A stretch of DNA of 64,000 nucleotides from Novosphingobium sp. PhB165 (GTDB lineage: Bacteria > Pseudomonadota > Alphaproteobacteria > Sphingomonadales > Sphingomonadaceae), in assembly GCF_004341845.1 (NCBI RefSeq), contig NZ_SLVB01000006.1, positions 248,001 to 312,000 of the forward strand, written 5' to 3'. Position 1 is the stretch's first letter, and the number at the start of each line of letters is the position of its first letter. Below are positions 1 to 8,493 of the stretch, piece after piece. The translations under genes were made by a program, and so were the position numbers. The notes under the pieces were generated by a model. It did no database searches, was not told the origin of the DNA, and saw nothing but the letters and a program-made list of their open reading frames with translations.

Positions 1-701
1 TGGGCGTCCATGTCGGCCGGACGTTCGGCAGCGGCGGCGCGCAGGGCGGCGAGTTCGCTGTCGTCGGGCTTGTCCTTGGCTAGCGTGAGCGCGGCGCGCG
101 CGCGTTCGAGATGCGGGTCGGCGGCCAGCTCCGGCTCGATGCTGCCCAACAGCCCTTCGGCCTCATCGACGCGGCCGGCGGCAACCAGTCCGCGCACCAG
201 GCCCGAGAGCACTTGTGCATTGTCCGGCGCGATATCGAGGATCTGCATGAAGATCGATGCGGCGCGTTCGCCGTCGCCTTCGGCCAGCGCTTCCTCGCCC
301 ATCGCGATCAGCGGGGCGACATCCTGCTGCGGCGCGGCGCCGCCCGGCTGGATCGGCAGCTTTTCGAGCAGCTGGTCCAGCATCTGCTTCAGCTGCGATT
401 CGGTGCGCGCGCTGGTCAGGTCGGCGACAGGCTGGCCCTGGAAGATCGCATAGACCGTGGGGATCGAGCGGACCTGGAACTGCCCGGCGATGAACTGTTC
501 CTCATCGACGTTGAGCTTGGCGAGCACCACGCCCTTGTCGGCATATTCGGCGGCGACTTTCTCCAGAACCGGCGTCAGCGCCTTGCAGGGACCGCACCAT
601 TCCGCCCAGAAATCGAGGATCACCAACTGCGTCATGGACGGTTCGGCAACCGTCTGGCGGAAGCGGTCGACCGCCTTCTGTTCGTCGAGGTTGAGACCCA
701 T
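1..701 (-). CDS. ybbN: Thioredoxin-domain/TPR co-chaperone (YbbN/CnoX type), C-terminus cut by window edge
   Basis: The reading frame starts at an ATG at 701 and runs leftwards without a stop to base 1, so about 233 residues are visible. Residues about 5-115 form a thioredoxin fold with the redox motif WCGPC at roughly residues 33-37, followed by the cis-proline loop (RSIPT). After a Gln/Pro/Ala linker the rest is alpha-helical TPR-like sequence rich in Ala, Leu and Glu. This order is that of the YbbN/CnoX family, which protects unfolded proteins and passes them to GroEL or DnaK. Members differ in whether the Cys pair is redox active; here both Cys are present. The end of the gene is outside the window. 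Confidence 0.88.
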   Translation of the reverse strand, partial: MGLNLDEQKAVDRFRQTVAEPSMTQLVILDFWAEWCGPCKALTPVLEKVAAEYADKGVVLAKLNVDEEQFIAGQFQVRSIPTVYAIFQGQPVADLTSARTESQLKQMLDQLLEKLPIQPGGAAPQQDVAPLIAMGEEALAEGDGERAASIFMQILDIAPDNAQVLSGLVRGLVAAGRVDEAEGLLGSIEPELAADPHLERARAALTLAKDKPDDSELAALRAAAAERPADMDA

Positions 702-915
702 GCTGGCCAAGATTCTTGCTCCCGTGAATGCGTGCGCGAATGCGCTTGAAGGCCCTAGATCGGCCTTCGCGACCGATTTGTGAAGGGTTTATGGGCTTGT
801 TGCAGGGCTTCGTACGATTCTTTCAATTTAGCTCTTGCCGACCCCAAAAAGCACTGCTAGTGGGCCGCCTCCACCCCGGACCTGCCGGTTAATCCAGCAG
901 GTCTTGAACGTCAGA

Positions 916-990
916 GCGGGCGTAGCTCAGGGGTAGAGCACAACCTTGCCAAGGTTGGGGTCGAGGGTTCGAATCCCTTCGCCCGCTCCA
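916..990 (+). tRNA. tRNA-Gly (anticodon GCC)
   Basis: A 75-base cloverleaf can be read directly: acceptor GCGGGCG pairs with CGCCCGC, the D-arm contains AGCTCAGGGG, the anticodon loop is CTTGCCAAG with anticodon GCC, the T-arm contains GGTTCGAATCC, and CCA is encoded at 988-990. It reads glycine codons GGC and GGU. A near-identical second copy begins 123 bases downstream. Confidence 0.97.
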
Positions 991-1038
991 GTTCATATAC
1001 GGGAATTCCGGTTCCGCCGGAATATCTCGAACGCCAGA

Positions 1039-1113
1039 GCGGGCGTAGCTCAGGGGTAGAGCACAACCTTGCCAAGGTTGGGGTCGAGGGTTCGAATCCC
1101 TTCGCCCGCTCCA
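1039..1113 (+). tRNA. tRNA-Gly (anticodon GCC), second copy
   Basis: The same 75-base sequence as the copy at 916-990, including the encoded CCA. The few bases just before the tRNA (CAGA) are also shared, so the pair looks like a tandem duplication. A 3' fragment of the same gene follows at 1179-1202. Confidence 0.97.
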
Positions 1114-1178
1114 GTTCGACTATCAGCGAAAACGAACCCTCTCTTTTCGAGCGCTACGCGGCAAGCCGCTTCGCTTGT

Positions 1179-1202
1179 GGTTCGAATCCCTTCGCCCGCT
1201 CC
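1179..1202 (+). repeat. Orphan 3' fragment of tRNA-Gly (T-arm and acceptor)
   Basis: Twenty-four bases are identical to the 3' end of the two upstream tRNA-Gly genes, from GGTTCGAATCC to the acceptor and CC; the final A of CCA is replaced by G. No 5' half is present: the preceding bases (1140-1178) do not match the tRNA. It could be a third, decayed tandem copy or an attachment-site duplication left after loss of an integrated element. Only 65 bases separate it from the intact gene, so no element remains. Confidence 0.8.
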
Positions 1203-1224
1203 GACATTCCAATCCAACATCGAT

Positions 1225-1253
1225 GAAAAAACGGCGGCGCAAGCGATTGCGCC
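1225..1253 (-). terminator. Intrinsic terminator of the sigma/anti-sigma operon
   Basis: Read on the minus strand there is a perfect 7-bp stem GGCGCAA/TTGCGCC with a 4-base loop (1236-1253), then GCCG and a run of six T (1225-1230). It lies 26 bases past the anti-sigma gene stop and is well placed to end that operon. Confidence 0.75.
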
Positions 1254-1278
1254 TTGATGTCTGGCCTTGCTCGAGGCG

Positions 1279-1935
1279 CTACCAGCGCAGCACCCGCGGG
1301 CCCAGCAGCGCGCCCAGACCGGCGACGAGCACGATTCCCAGCGAATACCAGGTCAGCACGAAAAGCGCCGAAGTCTCGGAGCAGTGCAGGCAATAGAGAC
1401 AGGCCGCCCATGCTCCGGCGGCAAGGCCCGCCGTCGCACCAGCAAGGCGCAGGCGCGTCGGGGCGAGGCGGCGCAGCGCCCAGAGCAGCCCGGCAAGAAT
1501 CGGCAGGGCAAGCAGGAAGACATTGGCCGCGCAGACCTTCCAGCTATGGCCCAGCCACATCGTGAGCCACTGCGAACCCGGCGTCCGCGCCAGTTCGAGC
1601 AGCGCGGCCAGCGCGAGCAGGGCAATCGGCACCGCCATGGCCCAAAGGCCGCGCATCCGCCCGCAGTCGGGCCGCGCCAGCCGCAGCGTTGCCGCACAGG
1701 CGAACATGGCGAGCGTGGCGGCATAAAGCGCCTTCATCCAGAACCCGCTGCTCTGCATCGCATCGGCCAGATCCCGGCGGATGCCGAGCCCCAGCGCCAG
1801 CGCGGCCAGCGTCACCGCCCCGCCGATCACCAGCCCGATCACCAGCCGCCGTGCCGGACCGTGGCGCGGCACCGCGCAGAGATTGGCGCTGAGCGCGGCG
1901 ACGAGGTGATCGCAGGAAACCTTGTCGCGGCTCAC
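1279..1935 (-). CDS. nrsF: NrsF-type anti-sigma factor (DUF1109), inner membrane
   Basis: A 218-residue protein with a short cytosolic N-terminus (about residues 1-28) followed by six strongly hydrophobic segments, which is the plan of the NrsF/DUF1109 family. These proteins bind and hold a cognate ECF sigma factor at the membrane. The gene overlaps the upstream ECF sigma gene by 4 bases (ATGA), so the pair is translationally coupled, as expected for a sigma/anti-sigma module. Several Cys residues lie near the predicted periplasmic side (for example the CLYCLHC stretch close to the C-terminus); in Caulobacter NrsF, periplasmic Cys residues take part in sensing metal or redox stress. A similar role here is inference. 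Confidence 0.85.
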   Translation of the reverse strand: MSRDKVSCDHLVAALSANLCAVPRHGPARRLVIGLVIGGAVTLAALALGLGIRRDLADAMQSSGFWMKALYAATLAMFACAATLRLARPDCGRMRGLWAMAVPIALLALAALLELARTPGSQWLTMWLGHSWKVCAANVFLLALPILAGLLWALRRLAPTRLRLAGATAGLAAGAWAACLYCLHCSETSALFVLTWYSLGIVLVAGLGALLGPRVLRW

Positions 1936-2477
1936 TTCATCGCCTCCCGCACGCGCGCGGCCAGCGCCTTGAGGCCCCGATGGGTGGAAACTTTCACGTC
2001 CGATTCGCCCATGCCCTCGCGCCGGGCGGCCTCGGCAGTGGAGAGCCCGTCTATCCGGGTGGCGCGGATGGCGCGGGCCTGCTTGTCGGGGATCGTCGCC
2101 AGCAAGGCATCGGTGTCGAGCCCGGCGCCGACTTCGTCCTCGAAACTGTCGATGGAAAAGCTGTCTTCCAGCCCTTCGATCGGCACGGTGCGGCCCCGGC
2201 GGCGGAAGTGGTCGATCATCTTGTAGCGGGCGATCGCGTAGAGCCAGCCGGTGAAGCTGCGCGTCGGATCATAAGTCATCCGGCGGGTGTGCAAGGCGAT
2301 CAGCGTTTCCTGCAAGAGATCCTCGATATCGTCGTCCTGCCCGGCCATGCGGCGGCGGAAAAAGGCGCGCAGACGCGGCACGAGCGCCTCCAGCAACCGG
2401 GCATAGGCCTTCGCATCGCCGTTCAGGGCGAGGATCATCCAGTCCCTGAGTTCGGACTCGCCGGTGCGCATCAGCAT
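1932..2477 (-). CDS. ECF RNA polymerase sigma factor, NrsF-controlled (SigF-like)
   Basis: 181 residues, the usual length of an ECF sigma factor. Region sigma2 (about 25-95) contains the DIEDLLQET core-binding motif and the aromatic segment FTGWLYAIARYKMIDHFR for -10 recognition. Region sigma4 (about 125-178) has a helix-turn-helix with STAEAARREGMGESDVKVSTHRG. First gene of a two-gene operon with the NrsF-type anti-sigma factor. Its regulon cannot be read from the window. Confidence 0.92.
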   Translation of the reverse strand: MLMRTGESELRDWMILALNGDAKAYARLLEALVPRLRAFFRRRMAGQDDDIEDLLQETLIALHTRRMTYDPTRSFTGWLYAIARYKMIDHFRRRGRTVPIEGLEDSFSIDSFEDEVGAGLDTDALLATIPDKQARAIRATRIDGLSTAEAARREGMGESDVKVSTHRGLKALAARVREAMK

Positions 2478-2538
2478 ATCCAGAGAAGTTCGCGGGAATG
2501 CGCCGTGACGTTACACCGCCCGTGCCGATGCGCGAGGA

Positions 2539-4098
2539 TTATTCGGCAGCGCGCCTATAGAGGATCGAGTGACCATGCTCGCCCGAGCGCGCAACCGGCA
2601 CCCAGCCGGGCACGGGCAAGGGCTGCGTGCTTTGCCAGACGATCCACAAATTGGGTATCGCGGCGGCCACTTTTGCCGCGCTGGTCAGAACCGGAACTTC
2701 CCCCTGACATGTCTCGCCGATTTCGATTGCGGAAGGATCGCGGTCGAACGGCGCGGCAGCCGGATTGTCGATCGAGAGCAGTTGCCCGCCCGACATCGCG
2801 AACTGATCGTTGGCGAAAGCATGGCGGCGCAGCAGCGCGTAGCTGGCGATGTGCATGTTGCGCTCATGCCCTTGCAGCACGAACGTACGGCAGGGGAGCG
2901 CCGTGAAAGTAACGAGTTGGCTGCCGCGTGGGAGGGCGTTCAGCACTTCGGTCTCCTGCCGGATCTGGCGATCCCACAAGGCCATGCTCGTGGTCGTGCC
3001 GATGAGGCGCAGGCCGAAGAAGGCAAGCCCGGCAAGCGTCAGCCATGCAAAGTCGCGGGAAGGCTGTGCCGGACGCGCAGCGATCAATGCCAGTGCGAAG
3101 ATCGTCGGCACCATGCGCATATCGGCATAGTACGATCCGTAGACCCGGCCGGGCATCAGGCAGAATATCGCCGTCAGCATAAGTGCTGCAAGGGCCAGTC
3201 CCCGGTGCAGCGCAAAGGGGCGGGCGATTGCCATCAGCACTGCAACGATCAGCAGGCCGAGCGCGCAAAACGTATCGAACTGGTTCCACCGATCGGCCAG
3301 CACGCTCGCCATGAAGTAGAGCTTGTTTGTCCAGTTGAAGAGATCGTTGGACGGCAGATGCGCGGGGGTATGTGGCCAGAGCAGGCTCAGCGCCTGCGGT
3401 GTCAGCAAGCAGGTGCACGCGAGAAATCCGGTAAGCAGCGCGTGCCAGAATCGCTCTGTGCGTTGCCACCGTGCCGTAAGCTCGCAGCATCCCACCATCA
3501 CGCAAAGCATGGCCCAGGCCGCGAGGTGGCTTATCCAGATCACGCTGGCAATCGCCGCGAAGACCAGCCAGCGCCGCCTCGGTTGTGCCTGGGCCCATGG
3601 GCTGATCCAGAGCGCCAGCGCCAGCGTTGAAAGCGCGGTGGCGAATGTGAAGTTGAGGAACCCGTATTCGAACGGGTTGCCGTAGGCGAGTGGCAGCGCG
3701 AAGAGCGCGGTGGCCACTACCCGTCCATGCGCCGCACGCGAGAGCAGCAGGTATCCGGCCGTCTGCAATGCGACGATCAGCACCGCGATCGCTTTCATCG
3801 TCAGCGTCAGGCCGATCAGCGGTTCGAGTGCGAAGGCGACAAGATCGGTGCCGAGATTGGGAATGAGGTTCCATTCGAAATGGAACCAGCGTGCGATGTC
3901 GGCGGAGCGGCCTGCGTCCTGCTGCACCATGAACCGCGACATATGCGCGGGCAGGTCGGTCAGTGGCGGCACGTGCGGCACGATAAGCGGCAGGCAGGCA
4001 AGCAACACCAGGACGGCGAACCAGACCCGCGGAACGTTGCCTTCGCGCCAGTCGAGCGCGGTGACGGGCTCTCGCTCCTGCGGTGTCAGCCCTCTCAC
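2539..4098 (-). CDS. Polytopic membrane protein, possible GT-C-type glycosyltransferase
   Basis: 519 residues with about ten hydrophobic segments, an acidic/aromatic extracytoplasmic loop after the first one (DLPAHMSRF, near residues 47-55) and a soluble C-terminal domain of about 140 residues. The first-loop Asp followed by many membrane spans resembles GT-C transferases, which use polyprenyl-phosphate sugars, but I cannot name a family. The gene overlaps gtrA by 4 bases, and gtrA overlaps the GT2 gene by 28, so the three are co-transcribed and coupled. In phage and bacterial gtr systems the third gene is the serotype- or substrate-specific transferase (GtrC); this gene sits exactly in that slot. 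Function by position is inference. Confidence 0.6.
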   Translation of the reverse strand: MRGLTPQEREPVTALDWREGNVPRVWFAVLVLLACLPLIVPHVPPLTDLPAHMSRFMVQQDAGRSADIARWFHFEWNLIPNLGTDLVAFALEPLIGLTLTMKAIAVLIVALQTAGYLLLSRAAHGRVVATALFALPLAYGNPFEYGFLNFTFATALSTLALALWISPWAQAQPRRRWLVFAAIASVIWISHLAAWAMLCVMVGCCELTARWQRTERFWHALLTGFLACTCLLTPQALSLLWPHTPAHLPSNDLFNWTNKLYFMASVLADRWNQFDTFCALGLLIVAVLMAIARPFALHRGLALAALMLTAIFCLMPGRVYGSYYADMRMVPTIFALALIAARPAQPSRDFAWLTLAGLAFFGLRLIGTTTSMALWDRQIRQETEVLNALPRGSQLVTFTALPCRTFVLQGHERNMHIASYALLRRHAFANDQFAMSGGQLLSIDNPAAAPFDRDPSAIEIGETCQGEVPVLTSAAKVAAAIPNLWIVWQSTQPLPVPGWVPVARSGEHGHSILYRRAAE

Positions 4099-4511
4099 CG
4101 GCTCGCTCCGGCGGAGAAGACGAAACGGCGCGACAGCAGGAAGAATATGGCCGAATAGGCGACCATCGCGGTGCCCTGTCCGATCAGGTTCTCGGCGAAA
4201 CCCAGACTCCGCATTGTGCCGAGTACCGCGACGTTAACCGCATAAGACAGTGCGAAGACCGTCAGGAAGCGCGTGACTTCCTGCGTGGCGACGGCACCGC
4301 GCACGCCGAAAGTCCAGCGCCGGTTAAGGGTGAAGGAAACGCAAAGCCCCACGGCATAGCTGGCTGCATTGGCCAGCCAGTCACCCGCGCCGAGATGGAG
4401 CAACAGGGCGATCATGGCGAAGCCGACAAGCGTGTTGACCACGCCGACAAGCCCGAAACGCAGGGCGGAGCGCAGCATGGCAATCAGTCGCGCTGGCCTG
4501 CGGGGATCCAC
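4095..4511 (-). CDS. gtrA: GtrA-family polyprenyl-phosphate-sugar flippase candidate
   Basis: 138 residues and four hydrophobic helices, the typical size and layout of GtrA proteins. Family hallmarks are visible: an N-terminal RFGLVGVVNTLVGF segment and FTLNRRWTF between helices. GtrA proteins are thought to move undecaprenyl-phosphate-glucose or similar carriers across the inner membrane. The gene overlaps its neighbours on both sides, in the order GT2, GtrA, large membrane protein. Confidence 0.88.
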   Translation of the reverse strand: MDPRRPARLIAMLRSALRFGLVGVVNTLVGFAMIALLLHLGAGDWLANAASYAVGLCVSFTLNRRWTFGVRGAVATQEVTRFLTVFALSYAVNVAVLGTMRSLGFAENLIGQGTAMVAYSAIFFLLSRRFVFSAGASR

Positions 4512-5536
4512 GTGGGCACGACGGCAAGCGGCTCGAACGGCTCCGGCGCGACGGCGCGTGCGGCCGGCGGGCGCTGGGAGCGGATCTCGCGCACGATGAA
4601 CAGCGGGCGGCGCTTGTTTTCAAGGTAGAGGCGGCCGAGATAATCGCCGAAAACGCCGAGGATCAGCAGTTGCACGCTGCCCATGATCAGCACCACGGCG
4701 ATCAGGCTGGTCCAGCCGATGATGGTGCCGTCCGCCATCCAGCGCACGAGCGCCCAGCCCAGCATGAGGAAGCCGATCAGGCCCATCATCACCCCCAGAT
4801 GCGAGGCGATCCGCAGCGGCAGCGTGGAAAAGCTGGTGATCGCATCGAGTGCCAGGCGGATCATCTTGTGGAGCGGATAGTGGCTCTCCCCCGCCGCGCG
4901 CGGATCGCGGTCGTATTCGACGGGAACCTGCTCGAAACCGATCCAGCTCACCATGCCGCGAATGAAGCGGAAGCGTTCGGGCATGGCATTGAGCTGGTCC
5001 ACCACGCGGCGCGTCATCAGGCGGAAATCGCCGGTATCGAGCGGGATTTCGTGATCGGCCATGCGGTTGAGCAGCTTGTAGAACATCGCCGCGGTGGCGC
5101 GCTTGAAGCGGCTTTCGCCAAGGCGCTCGCGGCGCTTGCCATAGACCACGTCGTAGCCCTCATCGATCTTCGCAAGCATGTCGCCCAGCAGTTCGGGCGG
5201 ATCCTGAAGATCGGCATCGATAATCATCACCAGATCGCCGCGACAGACCTGAAGACCGGCGGTCACCGCAAGCTGGTGGCCATGGTTGCGCGAGAGGTCG
5301 ACGCCGAGCACGTGGGGATTGCGGGCGGCGAGCGCGGAGATTTTCGCCCAGGTGGCGTCCTTCGAGCCGTCGTTGACCAGCACGATCTCGAAATCGTCGC
5401 CCATTTGCGCGGCGCAGGCGGCGGAGAGGCGCGCTTCGAGCATGTCGAGCACGGCCTCCTCGTTATAGCACGGCACCACGACGGAGAGCCGCGGCGGGGC
5501 GGTCGCAAGTTGCGAAGCGATCGGCTCCATCTTCAT
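4484..5536 (-). CDS. GT2 polyprenyl-phosphate glycosyltransferase (GtrB/DPMS-like)
   Basis: 350 residues. An N-terminal GT-A domain (about 15-240) starts with VVVPCYNEE and holds the DADLQDPPE metal/sugar site typical of dolichol- and undecaprenyl-phosphate sugar synthases; two transmembrane helices follow (about 240-310) and then a Pro/Ala-rich tail. It should load a sugar onto undecaprenyl phosphate at the cytosolic face. The ATG at 5536 has GGGGG ten bases upstream. It is the first gene of a three-gene overlapping unit with gtrA and a polytopic membrane protein. The sugar cannot be read from sequence. Confidence 0.9.
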   Translation of the reverse strand: MKMEPIASQLATAPPRLSVVVPCYNEEAVLDMLEARLSAACAAQMGDDFEIVLVNDGSKDATWAKISALAARNPHVLGVDLSRNHGHQLAVTAGLQVCRGDLVMIIDADLQDPPELLGDMLAKIDEGYDVVYGKRRERLGESRFKRATAAMFYKLLNRMADHEIPLDTGDFRLMTRRVVDQLNAMPERFRFIRGMVSWIGFEQVPVEYDRDPRAAGESHYPLHKMIRLALDAITSFSTLPLRIASHLGVMMGLIGFLMLGWALVRWMADGTIIGWTSLIAVVLIMGSVQLLILGVFGDYLGRLYLENKRRPLFIVREIRSQRPPAARAVAPEPFEPLAVVPTWIPAGQRD

Positions 5537-5721
5537 GATCTTGCAATTCCCCCGCGCTGCCTTGTGGCGTCTTTCGCTCTATCCGGCAGGAATGGTTAAC
5601 CCTGCGTAAAACGCCGGAGCGGCCGGATTTCTGCGGGAGTTCACGGAGAGCGGGGCTCATTGCTCGTGAACCCTGTTCGCCTATCGCAAAAGCCGAGCAT
5701 TCGTGCGGACGGGAGGCGGCG

Positions 5722-7959
5722 GTGGGCGGACTGGAAGGGCTGATGATCAAGGCCAACGGCGCCGTCCGGCGGGGTGAGACCGAGGCCGCGCGGGCGCTTT
5801 ATCGGCAGGTTCTGGACCGATTCCCGCGCAATCCGCGGGCCCGGGCGGCGTTGGCTGCGCTGGAGGCCGCCAATGCCGATCCGCCGCCAGACCGGCTCGA
5901 ATCGATGATCGCCGCCTACCGCTCCGGCGCAATGGACGAGGCCGTGCGGCAAGGCGCGACGCTGGCAGAGGATTTTCCGCAGAGTTTCGCCGTTCACAAC
6001 CTGCAAGGCGCGGCATTGCTGGCGCTGGGGGTGCTGCCCGCTGCCGAAGCGGCCTTCCGCCGCGCCATTGCCGCCGATCCCGATGCGGCCGCCTGTTACA
6101 ACAACCTGGCCATTACCTTGCGGCGACAGAACCGCACATGGGAAGCCGAAGCGGTCTACCGCGAGGTGATCGCACGCCACCCGCGCTATGCCGATGCGCG
6201 CTACAACCTTGGCAACCTGCTCGACCATGCAGACCGGGCCGAGGAGGCCGAGGCCGAGTTCGCGGCGACCATCGAAATCGATCCCGCTTATGTCGAGGCG
6301 CATTACAACCTTGGCAACTTGCGAGCCAAGCGCGGCGCCCGCGCGGCGGCGGTGGCGTGTTATCGCAAGGCCGTGGCGCTCAAGCCCGGGCATAGCAATG
6401 CGCACAACAACATGGGCGGCGAACTCCTGCTGCTCGACCGGATCGACGAGGCGCTGGAGGCCTATGCCCGCGCGCTGGAGGCCGATCCCGGCAATACCCA
6501 GGCCATCGTCAACCGCGGCAAGGCGCTGGTGCTGAAAGGGGCGCTTCCCGAGGCGATTGCCGCCTTCCGCAAGGCTTTCGAGATCGACCCGGCCGACCGC
6601 TCGGCCCTGCTTCAGGCGCTGTTCGAGGAAGCGCACATCTGCGACTGGAGCCACCGCGCCGAATATGCGCTGACCGAGGGCCCTTCGGCCGCCGCCGTCC
6701 AGCCATTCGCGACGCTGCCGTTCGTTGACGATCCCGAACACCAATACCGCCGCTCTCTGGCCTGCGCGGCGGTGAAGTTCGGCCTTGCCCCGGCAAGCTT
6801 GCCCGACCCTGATCCCGCTTCCCGGCTCCCTGGCGACGACCGCATCCGCATCGGCTATTTCTCGGCCGACTTCCACGACCATGCCACGATGTACCTGATG
6901 AGCGGCCTGTTCCGCGAGCATGACCGCACCCGCTTCGATGTGCGCCTCTACAGCTATGGCCCGCCTTGCGAAAGCGATGCCTCGCGCGTCGAACTGCGCC
7001 GCCACGTCGATGGCTTTACCGAGATCGGACACCTCACCGACGCACAGGCCGCGCACCGCGCCCGTGCGGACGGGCTCGATCTTGCCATCGATCTCAAGGG
7101 CTATACGCGCGGCACGCGCAGCGCCATGTTCGGGCTGCGCCTTGCACCCGTGCAAGTGAGCTACATGGGCTATCCGGGCACGCTGGGCCATCCGGCGATG
7201 GATTACTTCATCGCCGACGCCGTGGCGCTGCCGCCCGGTGACGAGCGCTGGTTCACCGAAAAGATCGTCCGCCTGGCCGGTTGCTATCAGGCCAACGACG
7301 ATCGCCGCGCGATCATTCCCGACACCCGCGGCCGGGCCGATTGGGGGCTGCCGGAGCAGGGCTTCGTGTTCTGCTGCTTCAACCACACCTACAAGATCGG
7401 CCCCGACGCATTCGCCGTCTGGATGCGGCTGCTGGAGGCGGTGGAGGGCAGCGTGCTCTGGCTGCTCCGCTCCAACCCGTGGGCGGAGGCCAACTTGCGC
7501 CGAGAGGCCGCCGCGCGCGGGATCGACCCGGCACGGCTGGTGTTCAGCAAGGGCGTCCCGCATGGTGAACATCTCGGCCGCCTCGCGCATGCCGACCTGT
7601 TCCTCGATACTTTCAACGTCAATGCGCACACCACGGCGTCCGATGCGCTGTGGGCGGGCCTGCCGGTGCTGACGCTGACCGGAAAGCAATTCGCCGCGCG
7701 CGTGGCGACGAGTCTCGTGCATGCAGTGGGCCTGCCGGAAATGGCGGTGACGGATGTCGAGACATATGAAGCGACCGCGCTTGCGCTGGCGCGCGATCCC
7801 CGGCGGCTGGCGGCGCTGCGGACAAGGCTTGCGAAGAACCGCCTGACCGCTCCGCTTTTCCGCACGGCGGACTATACCCGGCGCCTGGAAAGCGCTTTCG
7901 TAGAGATGCACCGGCGCAGGCAGGCCGGGCTGAATCCGGAGCACTTCGACGTGGATTAG
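5722..7959 (+). CDS. TPR protein with O-GlcNAc transferase (SPINDLY/GT41) catalytic domain
   Basis: 745 residues. Residues about 5-300 are a run of six or seven TPR units (repeated NNLA, YNLGNL and DP spacing). Residues about 370-740 match the GT41 catalytic region: FSADFHDH, DLAIDLKGYTRGTRS, APVQVSYMGYPGTLGH, FNHTYKIGP, and DTFNVNAHTTASDALWAGLP, the last being the UDP-sugar binding stretch. Bacterial GT41 proteins glycosylate Ser/Thr of target proteins; the TPR half selects targets. The start is a GTG at 5722 with GGAGG six bases upstream; an ATG at 5743 is weaker. It is divergent from the gtr-like unit. Donor sugar and target are unknown. Confidence 0.88.
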   Translation: MGGLEGLMIKANGAVRRGETEAARALYRQVLDRFPRNPRARAALAALEAANADPPPDRLESMIAAYRSGAMDEAVRQGATLAEDFPQSFAVHNLQGAALLALGVLPAAEAAFRRAIAADPDAAACYNNLAITLRRQNRTWEAEAVYREVIARHPRYADARYNLGNLLDHADRAEEAEAEFAATIEIDPAYVEAHYNLGNLRAKRGARAAAVACYRKAVALKPGHSNAHNNMGGELLLLDRIDEALEAYARALEADPGNTQAIVNRGKALVLKGALPEAIAAFRKAFEIDPADRSALLQALFEEAHICDWSHRAEYALTEGPSAAAVQPFATLPFVDDPEHQYRRSLACAAVKFGLAPASLPDPDPASRLPGDDRIRIGYFSADFHDHATMYLMSGLFREHDRTRFDVRLYSYGPPCESDASRVELRRHVDGFTEIGHLTDAQAAHRARADGLDLAIDLKGYTRGTRSAMFGLRLAPVQVSYMGYPGTLGHPAMDYFIADAVALPPGDERWFTEKIVRLAGCYQANDDRRAIIPDTRGRADWGLPEQGFVFCCFNHTYKIGPDAFAVWMRLLEAVEGSVLWLLRSNPWAEANLRREAAARGIDPARLVFSKGVPHGEHLGRLAHADLFLDTFNVNAHTTASDALWAGLPVLTLTGKQFAARVATSLVHAVGLPEMAVTDVETYEATALALARDPRRLAALRTRLAKNRLTAPLFRTADYTRRLESAFVEMHRRRQAGLNPEHFDVD

Positions 7960-8046
7960 CTCGCGGATTTTGGGTGCCGGCTGCAAGCAGCCGTTCTGGA
8001 AGCGCCGCCATTGCGGTCGTTCGGTAGCGCCGCGTAATGCCGCTAA

Positions 8047-8448
8047 ATGCAGATGAAAGCTCGATTCGCCTTAATATGGTTGGTTGCATGCACCGGTTGT
8101 GGTGGAGAATTGGCCGACAAGCCTGCTTGGGCCGACTTACAAAAGGTTGAGTTCAGCGATCGATCGAACTCGTCAAATGGAACGGCCGTGCAACGGCTGC
8201 CCGATGGCTTCGAGGTCTTAGCAGTGCATGGGCGAGGCGCACTCATTGGCGGGCCAGTTTCCGGCATACAACAGCCACGACGTTCATGGATCATGCTGAA
8301 TGAGCATGCCACTGACAAACGCGTCAAACAGATCGCGCAGTTCGCTGCGTACGACTTGCGATGCGCCGAAGTGGATGGTCTTGAAAAGAGAGTGACGGAC
8401 ATCGACTCTTACGTGATCCGCTACCTTCGATCCATTTGCGCCCAATAG
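8047..8448 (+). CDS. Hypothetical lipoprotein
   Basis: 133 residues. Two Met codons (8047 and 8053) begin a short charged N-region and a hydrophobic stretch ending in LVAC, which fits a lipobox with the lipidated Cys at residue 15 of the longer form. The mature part is polar and has no domain I recognise. The region is visibly poorer in G+C than the genes around it, as is the convergent gene downstream. No clear ribosome-binding site is seen, which lowers confidence in the exact start. Confidence 0.5.
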   Translation: MQMKARFALIWLVACTGCGGELADKPAWADLQKVEFSDRSNSSNGTAVQRLPDGFEVLAVHGRGALIGGPVSGIQQPRRSWIMLNEHATDKRVKQIAQFAAYDLRCAEVDGLEKRVTDIDSYVIRYLRSICAQ

Positions 8449-8493
8449 CTATGTTCGCCGTTGACTCTATGATGATCGACCAAGAGCCAATGT

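Noticed and set aside
1114..1278. A genomic island integrated at tRNA-Gly
   Set aside because: Only 65 bases lie between the intact tRNA and the fragment, so no element is present now; kept only as a possible scar.
5641..7986. A 781-codon open frame on the minus strand opposite the TPR/OGT gene
   Set aside because: Its translation is rich in Arg, His, Gln and Gly without any domain pattern; it mirrors codon bias of the real gene on the plus strand, which has clear TPR and GT41 motifs.
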